Shown: one piece after another, positions 22,452 through 33,340 of the stretch | How positions within the stretch are numbered: position 1 is the first letter of the stretch | Layout of the letters: each line of letters starts with the position of its first letter | From: Heterohyrax brucei | Lineage: Eukaryota > Chordata > Mammalia > Hyracoidea > Procaviidae | Reading direction: 5' to 3' | Assembly: GCA_028571685.1 (NCBI GenBank) | Contig: CM053158.1 | Location: 55,954,001-56,018,000, forward strand | Length of the DNA stretch: 64,000 bases | The notes under the pieces: generated by a model | Database searches by the model: none | Told to the model about the DNA's origin: nothing | The model's input: only the letters and a program-made list of their open reading frames with translations | Program-made: the position numbers and the translations under genes

Positions 22452-22611
22452 AGGGGCTCTGGTGATGAACTGGTTAAGCACTTCATGCTAGCCAAAGGTG
22501 ACCAGGTCTAACCTACCAGCTACTCCAAGGGAGAAAGATAGGACAGTCTGCTTCCTTGGAAACCACATGGCGCAGTTCTACTCTCTCTCATAGGGTCCTA
22601 TGAGTCTAAAC
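22452..22611 (+). mobile_element. AfroSINE, medium type
   Basis: The worn head ggggctctggtgatgaactg and gttaagcacttcatgctagc, then agtctgcttccttggaaacc, catggcgcagttctactctc and tagggtcctatgagtct. Confidence 0.75.
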
Positions 22612-22896
22612 TGTTGTTATTATTGGGTGCCTTCGAGTCAGTTCTGACTCATAGCGACCTCATGAACAATAGAATGAAACACGGCGCAGTACTGTGCCAT
22701 CTCCGCAGTCATTCATGCGCCATGTCCGCAATCATTCATGCACTTAGGTCCATGGTTGTCTACTGTGTCCACTGTGTCAATCCATTTTGCCAAGGGTCTT
22801 CCTCTTTTCCTTTGACCCTACACTCTACCATGCATGGTGTCCTTCTCCAGGGACTGATCTTTCCTCACAACATGTCCAAAGTAGGAACTGAGCAGT
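22612..22896 (-). mobile_element. RTE LINE 3' end, antisense
   Basis: Begins with the reversed tail (gttgttattattgggtgcct, cgagtcagttctgactcata, gcgacctcatgaac) and continues through the 3' region (atggttgtctactgtgtcca, agggtcttcctcttttcctt, ttctccagggactgatcttt, cctcacaacatgtccaaagt). A local duplication of about 23 bp is visible at 22710-22755 (tccgcagtcattcatgc and tccgcaatcattcatgc). Confidence 0.85.
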
Positions 22897-23092
22897 AGGT
22901 TTTCTGGGTGGCCCAGTAGTTAGCTAAGCACTTGGCTGATAACTGAAACTTGCTGACTTGAACCCACTCAGCAACAATGTGGGAGAGAAGGTCCAGCAAT
23001 CTGCTTCTGTCAAGAGCACAGCCTTGGAAACCCTATGGCACAGTTCTTCTTGTTCCTAAGGTTTGCTATGAGTTGGAGTCTATACAACGATG
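22897..23092 (+). mobile_element. AfroSINE, medium type
   Basis: The head ttttctgggtggcccagtag and agcacttggctgataactga, then ggagagaaggtccagcaatc, tgcttctgtcaagagcacag, gaaaccctatggcacagttc and ctatgagttggagtctatac. It abuts the RTE 3' end. Confidence 0.75.
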
Positions 23093-24625
23093 CACAATAT
23101 CAAAGGAAATGTACCTTGGATCATGGGCAGTGTCCCATGAGAATATTTGCCTTTAAAATAAAAAACAAAAGTCCTCAAATTATTTTGAAGGTCAGAGAAA
23201 AAGAAATACGTTTTAAAAAATAAAACAAATTTAAAATGATCCCCTTCACCCCCCAAGAAAATACTTCTAGCTAGATCCAAGAAGTATGCCTGCTGAAAGT
23301 TCTAAAAATATCTTTCATTCCAGTCAAATAAGCAGATATAATTAGATTTCACAAATGGGACTTGCTTCAGGGCACAGAGGAGGGGGGGATAAACAGTGCT
23401 AATTGAAAGTTTACATAGTGTGCAATGTAGACCAGGAAACATCCACTGTGAAAATAATTTCCTGGGATGTATTTTTAAATCATTTAAAATGTATACAGAA
23501 ACATCAGGAGGGACCGTTGAAGCTATTAGTGGGAAAGACCAGGCCAAGCTGAACTCCTTGGGTCTAAAAGCTTGGAAAGATGACTCTCACAGGATGCCCA
23601 GTTAGCCAGGTCAGCTATTCTGGCCTTGGAGGGACAGAGAACCAGTGGTGCTTAACGTTCCCTCTGCTGTGAAGGCAAAAGAAAAATCTCTTGGCCCACC
23701 TACATTTCTCATGCACAGTAACTTCAGCCCCAAATGGAACTCCTTGGTTTGCTCATGGAGTGGGGTGGGGGCCAGCCAAGGTCAGGGCAGAACAGCCGCT
23801 GCGACAACAAAGTGGCTGGGTTAGGCTTTCCTCGTTAGCAGGTGATGAATGAAGGCCTGGGAGAAGCCTGATCCTTGTGTGATAGGGTGATAGTAGGAGC
23901 CTTATTTGGGCGGCCACATCCGCTTCGGCTCATGTCAGCTTTTCCATTACACACTCAGCTTTTCTGGAAGGTAATAATTCAATCCAGAAGTAGGAAAAAA
24001 GAGAAAGCAAATTAACTGTGGGTCAAGACTCGGTACATAAGGTCTCTGTGGGCATGCAGAGTCCAGGGAAATATGAAGGCATTTCACTTTGAATTCTAGG
24101 CCCAAGAAATGGCTGTTGTCTGGCACTTTCCCTTTGCCCTCTTGTCAACAGCAGCGCCCTTCGGTGTGCTAGTTCTCCTCTTGGAACGTCAGGAATTTAT
24201 CTGAACTGTAGAGCATGACTGAGAAGGGCCCTTCGGAAGCCAGATGCTGGGGCCTGGCTCTCCCACCGAGGTGGTTTCCTCTTGGCATCTTGGCATAAGC
24301 AAAGAGAGCTTTTCTCTCAAGTTCCCCTCACCAGCTCTTCTTTCTCTCTTTAGTCAAGATCTCAATTAGACTACATTATTGCAACTTCGGGCTCACCTCC
24401 TAATAACTCAGTGGGACAGCACCGTAAAGATAGAAGTGATGACTTCTCAATAACCCAATTCTAGTACCTAGGTAGTAGGCATTCAGAAAATATTTGCTGA
24501 ATGAAATTCAAAAAGATGTCATTTGCAATGCGTATCATTCTGGGGCTTTCTACTATTTTCTCCTAGGTTTTCCTTGTCAGTCCTTCCTAGCACCCTCTAG
24601 GGTCTCCATTTCCTCTCTACATTCT
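23093..24625. other. Unique-looking region, possible regulatory DNA at 23640-24350
   Basis: No AfroSINE, RTE, L1 or LTR seen in 1.5 kb, unusual for this window. The part at 23640-24350 is richer in G+C with CpGs (cagccgctgcgacaacaaag, gggcggccacatccgcttcg). A weak L2-like end (gtaggcattcagaaaatatt, tgctgaatgaa) lies at 24440-24510. No exon signature is evident. Confidence 0.35.
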
Positions 24626-24629
24626 CTGA

Positions 24630-24992
24630 GGGCATTCCCCAGGTAGTGCCAACGTTGACACATTCAGCTGTTAACCAAAAGGTTGAAGACTTTAGTCAAC
24701 CCAGAGCACCTAGCAGAAACAGTGGTGGTAAAGCAGTTAAGTGCTACGTCTGCTAACCAAAAGGTCAGCAGTTTGAATCTGCCAGGTGCTCCTTGGAAAC
24801 TCTATGGAGTAGTTCTACTCTGTCCTATAGGGTCACTATGAACCCGAATGAACTCAATGGCAGTGTGCTAGAGCACCTAGTAAGAATGCCCTGGAGGCCT
24901 GTTTCTGTGAAATCAGCCATGGAAAATTCTATGGAGCACAGTTGTACCTTGACACAAAGTGGCTTGCCATGAGTCAGAGTTGCCTTGATAAC
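24630..24992 (+). mobile_element. AfroSINE, long type, split by another SINE
   Basis: The left half, 24630-24713, carries the head (gttaaccaaaaggttgaaga, cagagcacctag). The right half, 24870-24992, resumes with gagcacctagtaagaatgcc, ctggaggcctgtttctgtga, ctatggagcacagttgtacc and catgagtcagagttgccttg. The two halves join precisely when the inner SINE and one copy of its duplication are removed. Confidence 0.9.
24714..24869 (+). mobile_element. AfroSINE, short type, nested with exact 11-bp duplication
   Basis: From cagaaacagtggtggtaaag to gaactcaatggcagtgtgct. The repeat agagcacctag is found exactly at 24703-24713 and 24870-24880, inside the host SINE. It shows that the short type was active after the long type had inserted here. 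Confidence 0.95.
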
Positions 24993-25497
24993 AACTATAT
25001 TTTTATCTCTTTGAGTGGTGATGTTCTTCAGCTTCTGATAGTTTTTCTCTTGACTTCAAGTATTCTTATCTGATTTCTTTCAAACTTAGACTGTAACTTC
25101 AATGACTTCTCCCAGTACAGAACTCAGCAACACACAGCTGGCTCACTCAGCCTGCTATCTCCTCAAGCTTGGTGTTAGAGCAGTGCTAGTTGGCTAAAAC
25201 GGAATTATGTGTTTCTGGTTTTGCTTCCTAGAAAATCGAGCCTAAGACACCCAGTTTCCAAAACTGAACTTATCAGCTCTCTTCTCACCATACCATGATG
25301 CCAATTTATCCTTGTTGAGGTAATTATTACAATCACCAAATTCATAATCATATGCTGCATCCTTAAGATTTGATATTCTTATTTGATATTTCTTTGCTGA
25401 CTGAAATACATTATGCAAAGTCGAGACACTCTATCATTTCAACCTGAGTCACAATATCATTAGTACGTCCAACAAAATTAACAGTAAATCCTTAATA
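24993..25497. other. No recognised feature
   Basis: No repeat family recognised. The end of the stretch borders the LTR target duplication. Confidence 0.4.
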
Positions 25498-25502
25498 TCA
25501 TC

Positions 25503-25972
25503 TGCTACAGATCAAATCATGGCTAGGCCATGATTCATAGCATTGTGTGGTTGTTCACCATTTTGTGATTTGATGTGATTGTCTTATGAGTTGTGAAATC
25601 TAATCTCTATGATGTCAATGAGGTGAGATTAGCAGCAGTCCTGTTAACGAGGCGGGACTCAATTTACAGGATTAGGTTGTATACTGAGTCAATCTCTTTT
25701 GGGATATAATAGGGGATACGCAAACAGAGAATGGACCTAAAAAGAAGGATAGTGAGTCCTATGGACCCAGGGTCTCTATACTCAGGAACTCCTAAACACA
25801 GGGGAAGATTAATGACAAGGACCTTCCTCTAGAGCCAGCAGAAACAGAAACACTTTCCCTGGAGCCAGCACTCTGAATATGGACTCCTAGCCTCCTAGGC
25901 TCCAAGAGAATCTCTTTGAAAAGTAATCCACTTGTGGTATTTCTGTTAGAGCAGCACTAGATAGTTAAGACG
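25503..25972 (+). mobile_element. Solo LTR with perfect 5-bp target duplication, ERVL/MaLR-like fossil
   Basis: Same family as 1611 and 8047: ggctaggccatgattcatag, tgtgatttgatgtgattgtc, gattaggttgtatactgagt, ggggaagattaatgacaagg, agcagcactagatagttaag. TCATC flanks it on both sides (25498-25502 and 25973-25977). Confidence 0.85.
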
Positions 25973-25977
25973 TCATC

Positions 25978-26484
25978 TAACAACCAGCCCACGTTAAAAT
26001 TCCCTAATATTTCAAAAATATCTTTTCATATTTTTCAGTCAAGATCCAAATAATGTCCACATAAACTTCATTTAATTGATATGTCTTAAATATTTTTTAA
26101 TCTATAACTGTTATAGCTTACTCCCTTTTTTTTCAAGTCATATATTAGCTTACAGATTTTCTGAAGGAGTTTCCTATGATGTCACTTTCTGCAATCCACC
26201 TTACATTATGTTAATAGATCTATACTACTACAATACATATGATATTTTATAATATTCTGAGATATAATGTATATATGCTAAAATTTACAAATCCAAAAAG
26301 TAAACCTCCATGAATTTGTCTTTTCTATTTATCTCTATCATAAAACCATAACATGGAATTTAAATCCTACCTTCTTCCTGCCTAAAGTAAAATGTCATAT
26401 ATATATATATCTTAATGGTCTAAAAATCCATAAAACATGCTACTGTTTTATTAGATTTCTCTTTAGTTTTTAGTATCATTTATT
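25978..26484. other. AT-rich stretch with short AT repeat
   Basis: AT-rich. A short (AT)n tract lies at about 26398-26411. No element recognised with confidence. Confidence 0.45.
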
Positions 26485-27286
26485 GTATTTTTGCTATCAT
26501 TGTTGAGAATATCCACAGCAAAATATACACTAAATTAATTATTCTTACATGTACAATTCAGTGGCATCAATTATATTCTTTGTTGTGAAATGACTCTCAT
26601 TCTCCTTTTTTGAATTGTTTCTCTCCTATTAACATAAATTTACTGCCCCCTAAATTTCTCTTCTAATCTTTTGAGTTACTATTGTCAGTTTCAGCACATA
26701 TAGATAGATTTTAAAAGAGCACAATGCTCTAGGCAGATAGTCTTTACTAGTTAAGCTAAACTAGTATTTGGTTTTAAGAAGGCATCAAGGAGTATTTTTC
26801 ATTTAAGGTTTAAGGATTATCTCTGGGCAATAGCTTCAGGAGTTCATCTAGACTTCATGACTCCAGAAAGTCTAGAATCCATGAGAATTTGAAATTCTGT
26901 TACACATTTTCCACCTTTTGATCAGGATACCTCCATAGAATCTTTGATTGCAGTATTTAGGAATGAGAGACATGGATCATCTAGTGCTTCTGGTCTCACG
27001 GCAACAGAGGCAGCTGTTCGTGGAGACAACTATCTATATATTCCATTTCCTTCTACTATTCTTGACTTTCCTTTCTGGTGCTTCCAGCAAATAGATACCA
27101 ACTGTTGTAATTTGGATGGCTGCTTGCATGTTTTTAAGACCCCAGGTACTATGAGGTCTTAAACTAGGAGGTAGAACAGAAGCACTAAACATGTTATTAA
27201 ACTACTTAACTGAGATGTCCCATGAAACTATAACTCTAAGCCTCCAAAGCAAAGAACTCAAATCTCATGAAATATTATTTGTACAT
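26485..27286 (-). mobile_element. Old L1 3' UTR, antisense (left half of a split element)
   Basis: The left part (aaaatatacactaaattaat, caattcagtggcatcaatta) matches antisense old L1 3' UTR. The part at 26830-27180 (ttctggtctcacggcaacag, cttgcatgtttttaagaccc, gtagaacagaagcactaaac) is homologous to the 3' UTRs at 52488-53345 and 48440-49420, but more diverged. It is interrupted by the full-length L1 at 27303 and seems to continue at 34334. Confidence 0.65.
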
Positions 27287-27302
27287 AAAAATCCTCAGCA
27301 GC
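27287..27302. repeat. Target-site duplication of the full-length L1 (left copy)
   Basis: aaaaatcctcagcagc here is repeated at 34318-34333 just after the L1 A tail. The preceding bases give a minus-strand nick site TTTTT/ATG, which fits the L1 endonuclease preference TTTT/A. The A part of the right copy merges with the tail, so its exact length is 11 to 16 bp. Confidence 0.9.
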
Positions 27303-27961
27303 CTCAGAGGACCATTAAAAGTTGGACTAGACACATGTCTCACTTCCTTCTGAGAACTAAGGGGTGGAATGATATTTGTATGGAGCACTGAACATTTGGG
27401 GAGCACTAGGACCTAGCATATTTGACTAGACACCAGTATCGAACTAATCATCCCCTCTCAAAAACAAGCCAATGGCCCTCTGACCTCTGCTTCTGCTTTT
27501 TCACGGTTTCAGGGAAATGCAGCTTCCGTGAATGGCCGGTAATGTACTTTCATTATCAGTTGGAAGGTGAAGCCTGCTGTTCCTGACTGCCTGTTTTGGC
27601 CAGCATGTTGGACAGCTTCTAATTCAACACCTGGACAGCTCTCCACATAGAAGTGAAGCTTACTTTTAAGGCTGAGAGGTCTATGTATTTGCCAGGAGAT
27701 CTGTCTGTTGAGAGGCCCAGCATCTTTTCCTCCCAGTCTTCCTGACACACATTGTAGGGTTGGCTGACAGCCCACAGTTTCTATAAGTAGGGCGGTATCT
27801 TTTCCACACTATAAGCAGAGGCTTCCACGCCAGAGACCACCTGGGGCATATCACTAGACTAGGGTCGTCATCAGTCTGACTCAATGGCACTTGGCGTTTG
27901 AGAAACCTGGTGACGAACAATACTCTTAGATCCAATATCAGAGAAATCAAACAGTGTCTAG
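27303..27961 (+). promoter_or_regulatory. L1 5' UTR (presumed internal promoter)
   Basis: This is the 659 bp between the left target duplication and the ORF1 start. By position it is the L1 5' UTR, where full-length L1s carry their internal RNA polymerase II promoter. The antisense open frames at 27509-27775 and 27681-27968 show no recognisable product. The stretch tctgactcaatggcacttgg at 27875-27894 resembles the AfroSINE/RTE tail and may be a chance match or a minute insertion. Confidence 0.55.
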
Positions 27962-28776
27962 ATGGCACGCAGGCAGAAGACTATAATTAATCATTTAAAG
28001 AAGCAGTCTTCAAATGCTTCAGAAAACCCCCAAAATAAAGATTCAAAAAATATCCCAGATGAAGTCTTTCTGAATCTATCAGAGTTGGAGTACAAAAGAA
28101 TTATGTATAGAACACTCCTAGAGATCAAACAAATGCAGCAGAACAACGTGAAAAACTTAGTAAGCTATTGAACTGATGGAACATCAATGATCTGAAATAT
28201 ATCAGATCAATAACAAAACTACAGAATTAGACAATTCAAACCAAAGCCAAAGAGTAAGATTGAACAGTTGGAAGTTAGACTCACTGACTTGAGGACAGAG
28301 CATCTGACACCAGAATTTATGAGGTGAAATCAGAGAAAAGAAATACAAAAAATGAAGACATATTAAGAAACACGTGGGACTCCATTAGGAGGAATAATTT
28401 ACATATAAATAATTTACATATAAATGACAATATAGAGAGTATTACTGTAGAGAAGCTGACAGAAAACTTTCCTGAGATTATGAGCAAAAAGAACATAGGT
28501 ATCCAAGATGCTTACCTAACACCACAAAATCTAGACCCCAAAAGAAAGATACCATGGCACATTATAATCAAGCTTAATAAGTTAAAATATAAACAGATGC
28601 TTCTGAAGGCAGCAAGGCTCAAAGTAAAGCTAACACTCCAAGGGAAATCCTGTAGGCTTTTGTCCAACTTCTCTGGAGAAACAATGCTGGCTAGAAAACA
28701 GTGGACTGACACATTCAAAGCCCTGAAGAGAAAAACTTCAAACCAAGAATTATTTATCCTGCAAAATTATCTGTGA
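27962..28776 (+). pseudogene. L1 ORF1 (RNA-binding protein) remnant
   Basis: L1 ORF1 encodes a trimeric RNA chaperone that coats L1 RNA. The start is fixed by MARRQKTIINHLKKQ at 27962, and the frame stops at 28171. The C-terminal half is open in another frame at 28324-28776 and shows the conserved RNA-recognition and C-terminal domains: ENFPEI, then GIQDAYLTPQNLDPKRK, HIIIKL, LLKAARLK, then FSGETMLARKQWTDTFKAL. The gene is therefore broken by a frameshift and a stop between the two pieces. A 15-bp tandem duplication at about 28394-28424 gives the repeated residues NNLHI. The antisense frame at 28512-28718 is a shadow. Confidence 0.85.
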
Positions 28777-29309
28777 AATATAATGGTAAAATCAAGACTT
28801 TTGCAGATACAGAGAAGCTTTCATAAAAAACTAAACCAAAACTACATGAAATATTGAAACAAACTCTTTCTTTAGAAAAACAAAACCATTAAATATACAT
28901 TTAAGGTGACAATGCAGGACATAACATCCAAAATTCTAATCAGTTAGGGAAGTCACAAAACTTAAAGCTACAGTATTAAAATGAGTGAATCTGTGATTAT
29001 ATCACAACAACTATAACACTGTAACATTAAAAGAGGGATACACTACAGTAGTTATAGTTGTTTCAGATGGAGAGGAAGTTTAAGAGTTATGCAGTAGTTA
29101 AAATGGGGTTTAATCTTAGTATGTTAAGGGGGCTAATACATGTAGCCATAAAGCAAATTAACAACACATCATATCAAAATAAGAAAAACTACACAGTAGT
29201 CTCAACAAATACAAAACCAACACTGGAAAAACAATCCATAAAGAAGACTGGCCCAGAATAGAACATTAAGAGCAATATAGAGAACATCAACATAAAAATA
29301 ATTACATCA

Positions 29310-32308
29310 AAATGATGGCACTAAGCACATACCTATCAATAATTACACTGAATGTAAATGGACTGAACTTTCCAGTAAAGAGACAGTGAGTGACATCCTA
29401 GATCACAGGACATGACCTGTCTATATGTTGCTTACAACAAAACACACCTTAGACTTAAAGATATGAACAAATTGAAAATTAAAGGATGGAATAACATATA
29501 CTAAGCTAACAACATACAAAGAAGAGCAGGTGTGGCAATACTAATGTCAGATAAAATAGATTTTAATGTAAAATCCACTATTCTGGACAAGGATGATCAC
29601 TATTTACTGCTGAAAGGTTCAATACTCAAGCAAGACTTAACAATATTAAATATTTATGCACCCAATACCAGAGCATCTAAACACATTCAATGAATACTGA
29701 CAGCACTAAAAAATGAGATAGATCATTCCACAATAATAGTTGGAGACTTCAATACTCCCTTTTCAGTTATGGACAGGTCATCCAGAAAAAAGTTCAGTAA
29801 AGATGCAGAAGATCTTATTGCAACAAACATCCAGCTTGACCTTATCAACATATATAGATCTTTTCATCCATCAATGGATAAGTACACTTTCTTCTCCAAT
29901 GCACATGGAACATTCTCCAGAATAGAACATGTGTTAGGTCATAAAGCAATTCTTTATAAAATCCAAACCATTGGTTTACTTCAAAAGTATTTTCTCAGAC
30001 CATAGAGCTATAAAAGTTGAAATCAATAACAGAGAAATCATAGGTAGAAATTCAAACTTATGAAAACTGAGCAACACTTTGCTCAAAAAGCCTTGGGTTA
30101 TAGAAGAAATCAAGGACAAAATAAAGAAACTTATGGAATCAAATGACAATGAAAACACATTCTACCAGAATCTATGGGATACAACAAAAGCAGTGCTCAG
30201 AGGTCAATTTATCTCTATAACTGCATATATCTAGAATTAAAAGAATTAACCAAATTAAAGAATTAACCTTACAGCTTCAATGAGTAGAAAGAGAGCAACA
30301 GAAGAACCCTTCAGGCACCCAAAGAAAATTATGAGGCTTAGAGCAGAACTAAATGAATTAGAGAATAGAAAAAACAACTGGAAAAATTAACAATACCAAA
30401 AGCTGGTTCTTGGAAAAGATCAAGCAAATTGATAAACTACTGGGTAAACCTGACTTCATGGCACTGGGTTTTTAAACTTACAAAAGAAAAACAGCAGAAG
30501 ATACAAATAACCTTATTAAGAAATGAGATGGGAGATGTTACAACAGACTCAGCTGAAATAAAAAATAGCATTACAGAATACTGTGAAAGGCTGTACTCTA
30601 ACAGGTTTTAAAACCTAGAGGAAATAGATGAATTTCTAGATTCGTATCACCCACCAAGATTATCACAAGGAGAAGTAGATCAACTTAATAAATCTATCAC
30701 AAATGAAGAGATTGAAAAAGTCATCAAAAATCTACCAACCAAAAAAAGTCTTGGCCCAAATGGCTTCACTGGAGAATTGTACCAAACTTTTAGAGAGTTA
30801 ATTCCCATACTACTGAGGCTATTTCACATTATAGAAAGGGATGAAACACTCCCAAATACATTCTATGAAGCCAGCATAACCCTAACACCAAAGCCAGGGA
30901 AGGATCCCACAGAAAAAGAAAATTACAGACTAATATCACTAATGAACCTAGATGCAAAAATCTTCAACAAAATTCTAGCCCATAGAATTCAACAGCATAT
31001 AAAAAAAAATAATTCATCATCATCAAGCTGGTTTCATTCCAAGGATGCAAGACTGGTTCAATGTCAGCAAAGCAATTAATATAATCAACCATATTAATAA
31101 CACAAAAGATAAGCAGAAAAGGCATTTGAAAAGTTCAATACCCATTCATGCTAAAAAGTCTCAGAAAAACAGGAATAGAAGGGACATTTCTCAACACAAT
31201 CAGTAGCATCTATGCAAAACCAACCACCTTCATCGTGCTGAATGGTGAAAGACTGAAAGAATTCCCTTTGAGAATGGGAACTAGACAAGGATGCCCACTC
31301 TCACCACTTCTATTTAACACATTATGCTGGAAGTTTTAGCCAGAGCAGTTAGACAAGACAAAGAAATAAAGGGCTTCTATATCAGCAATGAAGAAGTAAA
31401 GATCTTCCTATCTGCAGATGATATCATTGTATATACAGAGAATCCCAAGGAATCCATAACTAAACTATTGGAACTAATAGAGTTTAGCAAAGCATTGGGA
31501 TACAAGATAAACATAAGTAAATAAGTAGGATTTCTTTACATCAACACTGACACTATTAAAGAAGTAATCACCAAATAAATTCTATTTACTATAGCCCCAA
31601 AGAAGATAAAATCTCTAGGAATAAATTTAACTAGGGAAATAATAGACCTTTACAAAGAGAACTACAAAACCTTGCTACAAGAAACTAAGAGAGACTTACA
31701 TAAATGCAATAATCTACCCTGCTCATGGATAGGAAGACTCAACATTGTGCAAATGTCTATTTTACCCAAAGCAATCTACTTATATAATGCAATCCCAATA
31801 CAAATTCCAGATACATTTTTTAATGAGGTGGAGAAACAAATCACCAACTTTGGAAACAGAAAAAACTCAGATAAGTAAAGCACTACTGAAGAATGAACTC
31901 GGAGGCCTCTCACTACCTGACCCTAATTAGAACCTGTTACACCACCACAGTTGTCAAAACAGCCTGGTACTGGTACAAAAAGAGATATATAGACCAATGG
32001 AACAGAGTTGAGACCCCAGAGATGCCACCATCCTCCTGTGAACAGTTTATATTTGACAAAGGCACTTAGATTTTAAACTGGGATAAACACAATCATTAAC
32101 AAATGGTGCTAGCAAAATTGGATATCCATCTGCAAAAAATTGAAAGACCCATATCTCACACCTTATACAAAAACCAACTCAAATTGGATAAAAGACCTAA
32201 ATAGTAAATCTAAAATGATAAAGCTCATCCAAGAATAAATAGGATCAGTAATGGAAGCTTTAATACACAATGTAGACAGACTTCAAAATCTGACAAAGCA
32301 CAAAGTTC
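29310..32308 (+). pseudogene. L1 ORF2 (endonuclease-reverse transcriptase) remnant, first part
   Basis: ORF2 supplies the nicking endonuclease and reverse transcriptase of L1. It starts near 29313 with MALSTYLSIITLNVNGLN-like residues. The endonuclease motif GDFNTP lies at about 29743-29760. The reverse transcriptase region shows [20 protein letters not shown] near 30888-30950 and [16 protein letters not shown] near 31277-31325. The catalytic box reads S-ADD (31411-31422, S at 31411-31413) instead of the usual F-ADD. Many stops and frameshifts occur, for example between the open pieces at 30777-31079, 31148-31339 and 31324-31524. The copy runs to a junction near 32308 where the sequence steps back about 820 bp. 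Confidence 0.85.
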
Positions 32309-32309
32309 A

Positions 32310-33340
32310 GCAAAGTCTCAGGATGCAAGATAAAAATAAGTAAATCAGTAGGATTCCTTTATACCAACAATGGGATTCTTAGAGAAGAAATCTCCAAATC
32401 AATACCATTTACTATAGCCCCTAAAAAGATAAAGTACCTAGAAATAAATCTAACCAGAGGAATAACAGACCTTTACAAAGATAACTACAAGTCCTTACTA
32501 CTAGAAACTAAGAGAGGCTTACATAAATGGAGAAACCTACCCTGTTCATGAATAGGAAGACTCAACATTGTGAAAATGTCTATTTTACCCAAAGCAATCT
32601 ACTTACATAATGCAATCTCAATTCAAATTCCTGTGATGCTTTTTAATGAGATGGAGAAAGAAATAACCAACTTTGTTTGGGAAAGGAAGAAGGCTGGATA
32701 AGTAAAGCACTACTGAAGACGATGAATACACTGGGAGGACTCTCATTACCTGACTTTAGAACCTATTACACTGCCACAATTGTCAAAACAGCCTGGTACT
32801 GGTACAAAAACAGACAGAACAATGGAACGGAATTGAGACCCAGAGATGACACTGTCTTCCTATGAACAGCTGATATTTGACAAAGGCTCTAAGACATTAA
32901 ACTAGGGTAAAAACAATCTCTTCAATGAATGATGCTGGCAAAATTCCATATCCACTTGAATAAATTGAAACAAGGCCCACAAAGCTCGATATAGATAGAC
33001 CATTTGACCCAGTAATTCCACTGCTCCGAATATATCCTACAGCATCCAGGCCATTCACACCAACTGATACATGCACACGAATGTTTATCGCAGCACAGTC
33101 CAAATAGCAACAAGATGTAATCCACCCAGATGCCCAACAAAAGAGGAATGGATAGGTAAACTATGGTATATATAGTCAATGGAACACTATGCAATGATAA
33201 AGAACAGCGATGATTTTAGGAAGCATCTCATAACCTGGTTTCAATTAGAAGACATTATGTTGAGTGAAAGTAGTTAGCGACAAAAGGACAAATATTGTAT
33301 GAGACCCCTATGATAAGAACTTATAAACAGACTCATGCAT
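32310..33340 (+). pseudogene. L1 ORF2 C-terminal part, second copy with deletion
   Basis: From about 32330 the sequence repeats 31510-32100 (aaataagtaaatcagtagga; tactatagcccctaaaaaga; ggaagactcaacattgtgaa; gtcaaaacagcctggtactg) with roughly one difference in eight bases. The encoded residues include [19 protein letters not shown]. Near 32975 about 0.6 kb is missing relative to the L1 at 48440. The sequence then resumes with the conserved DPVIPLL-like region (33005) and the C-terminal part that ends near 33310 (YCMRPL-like). Confidence 0.8.
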
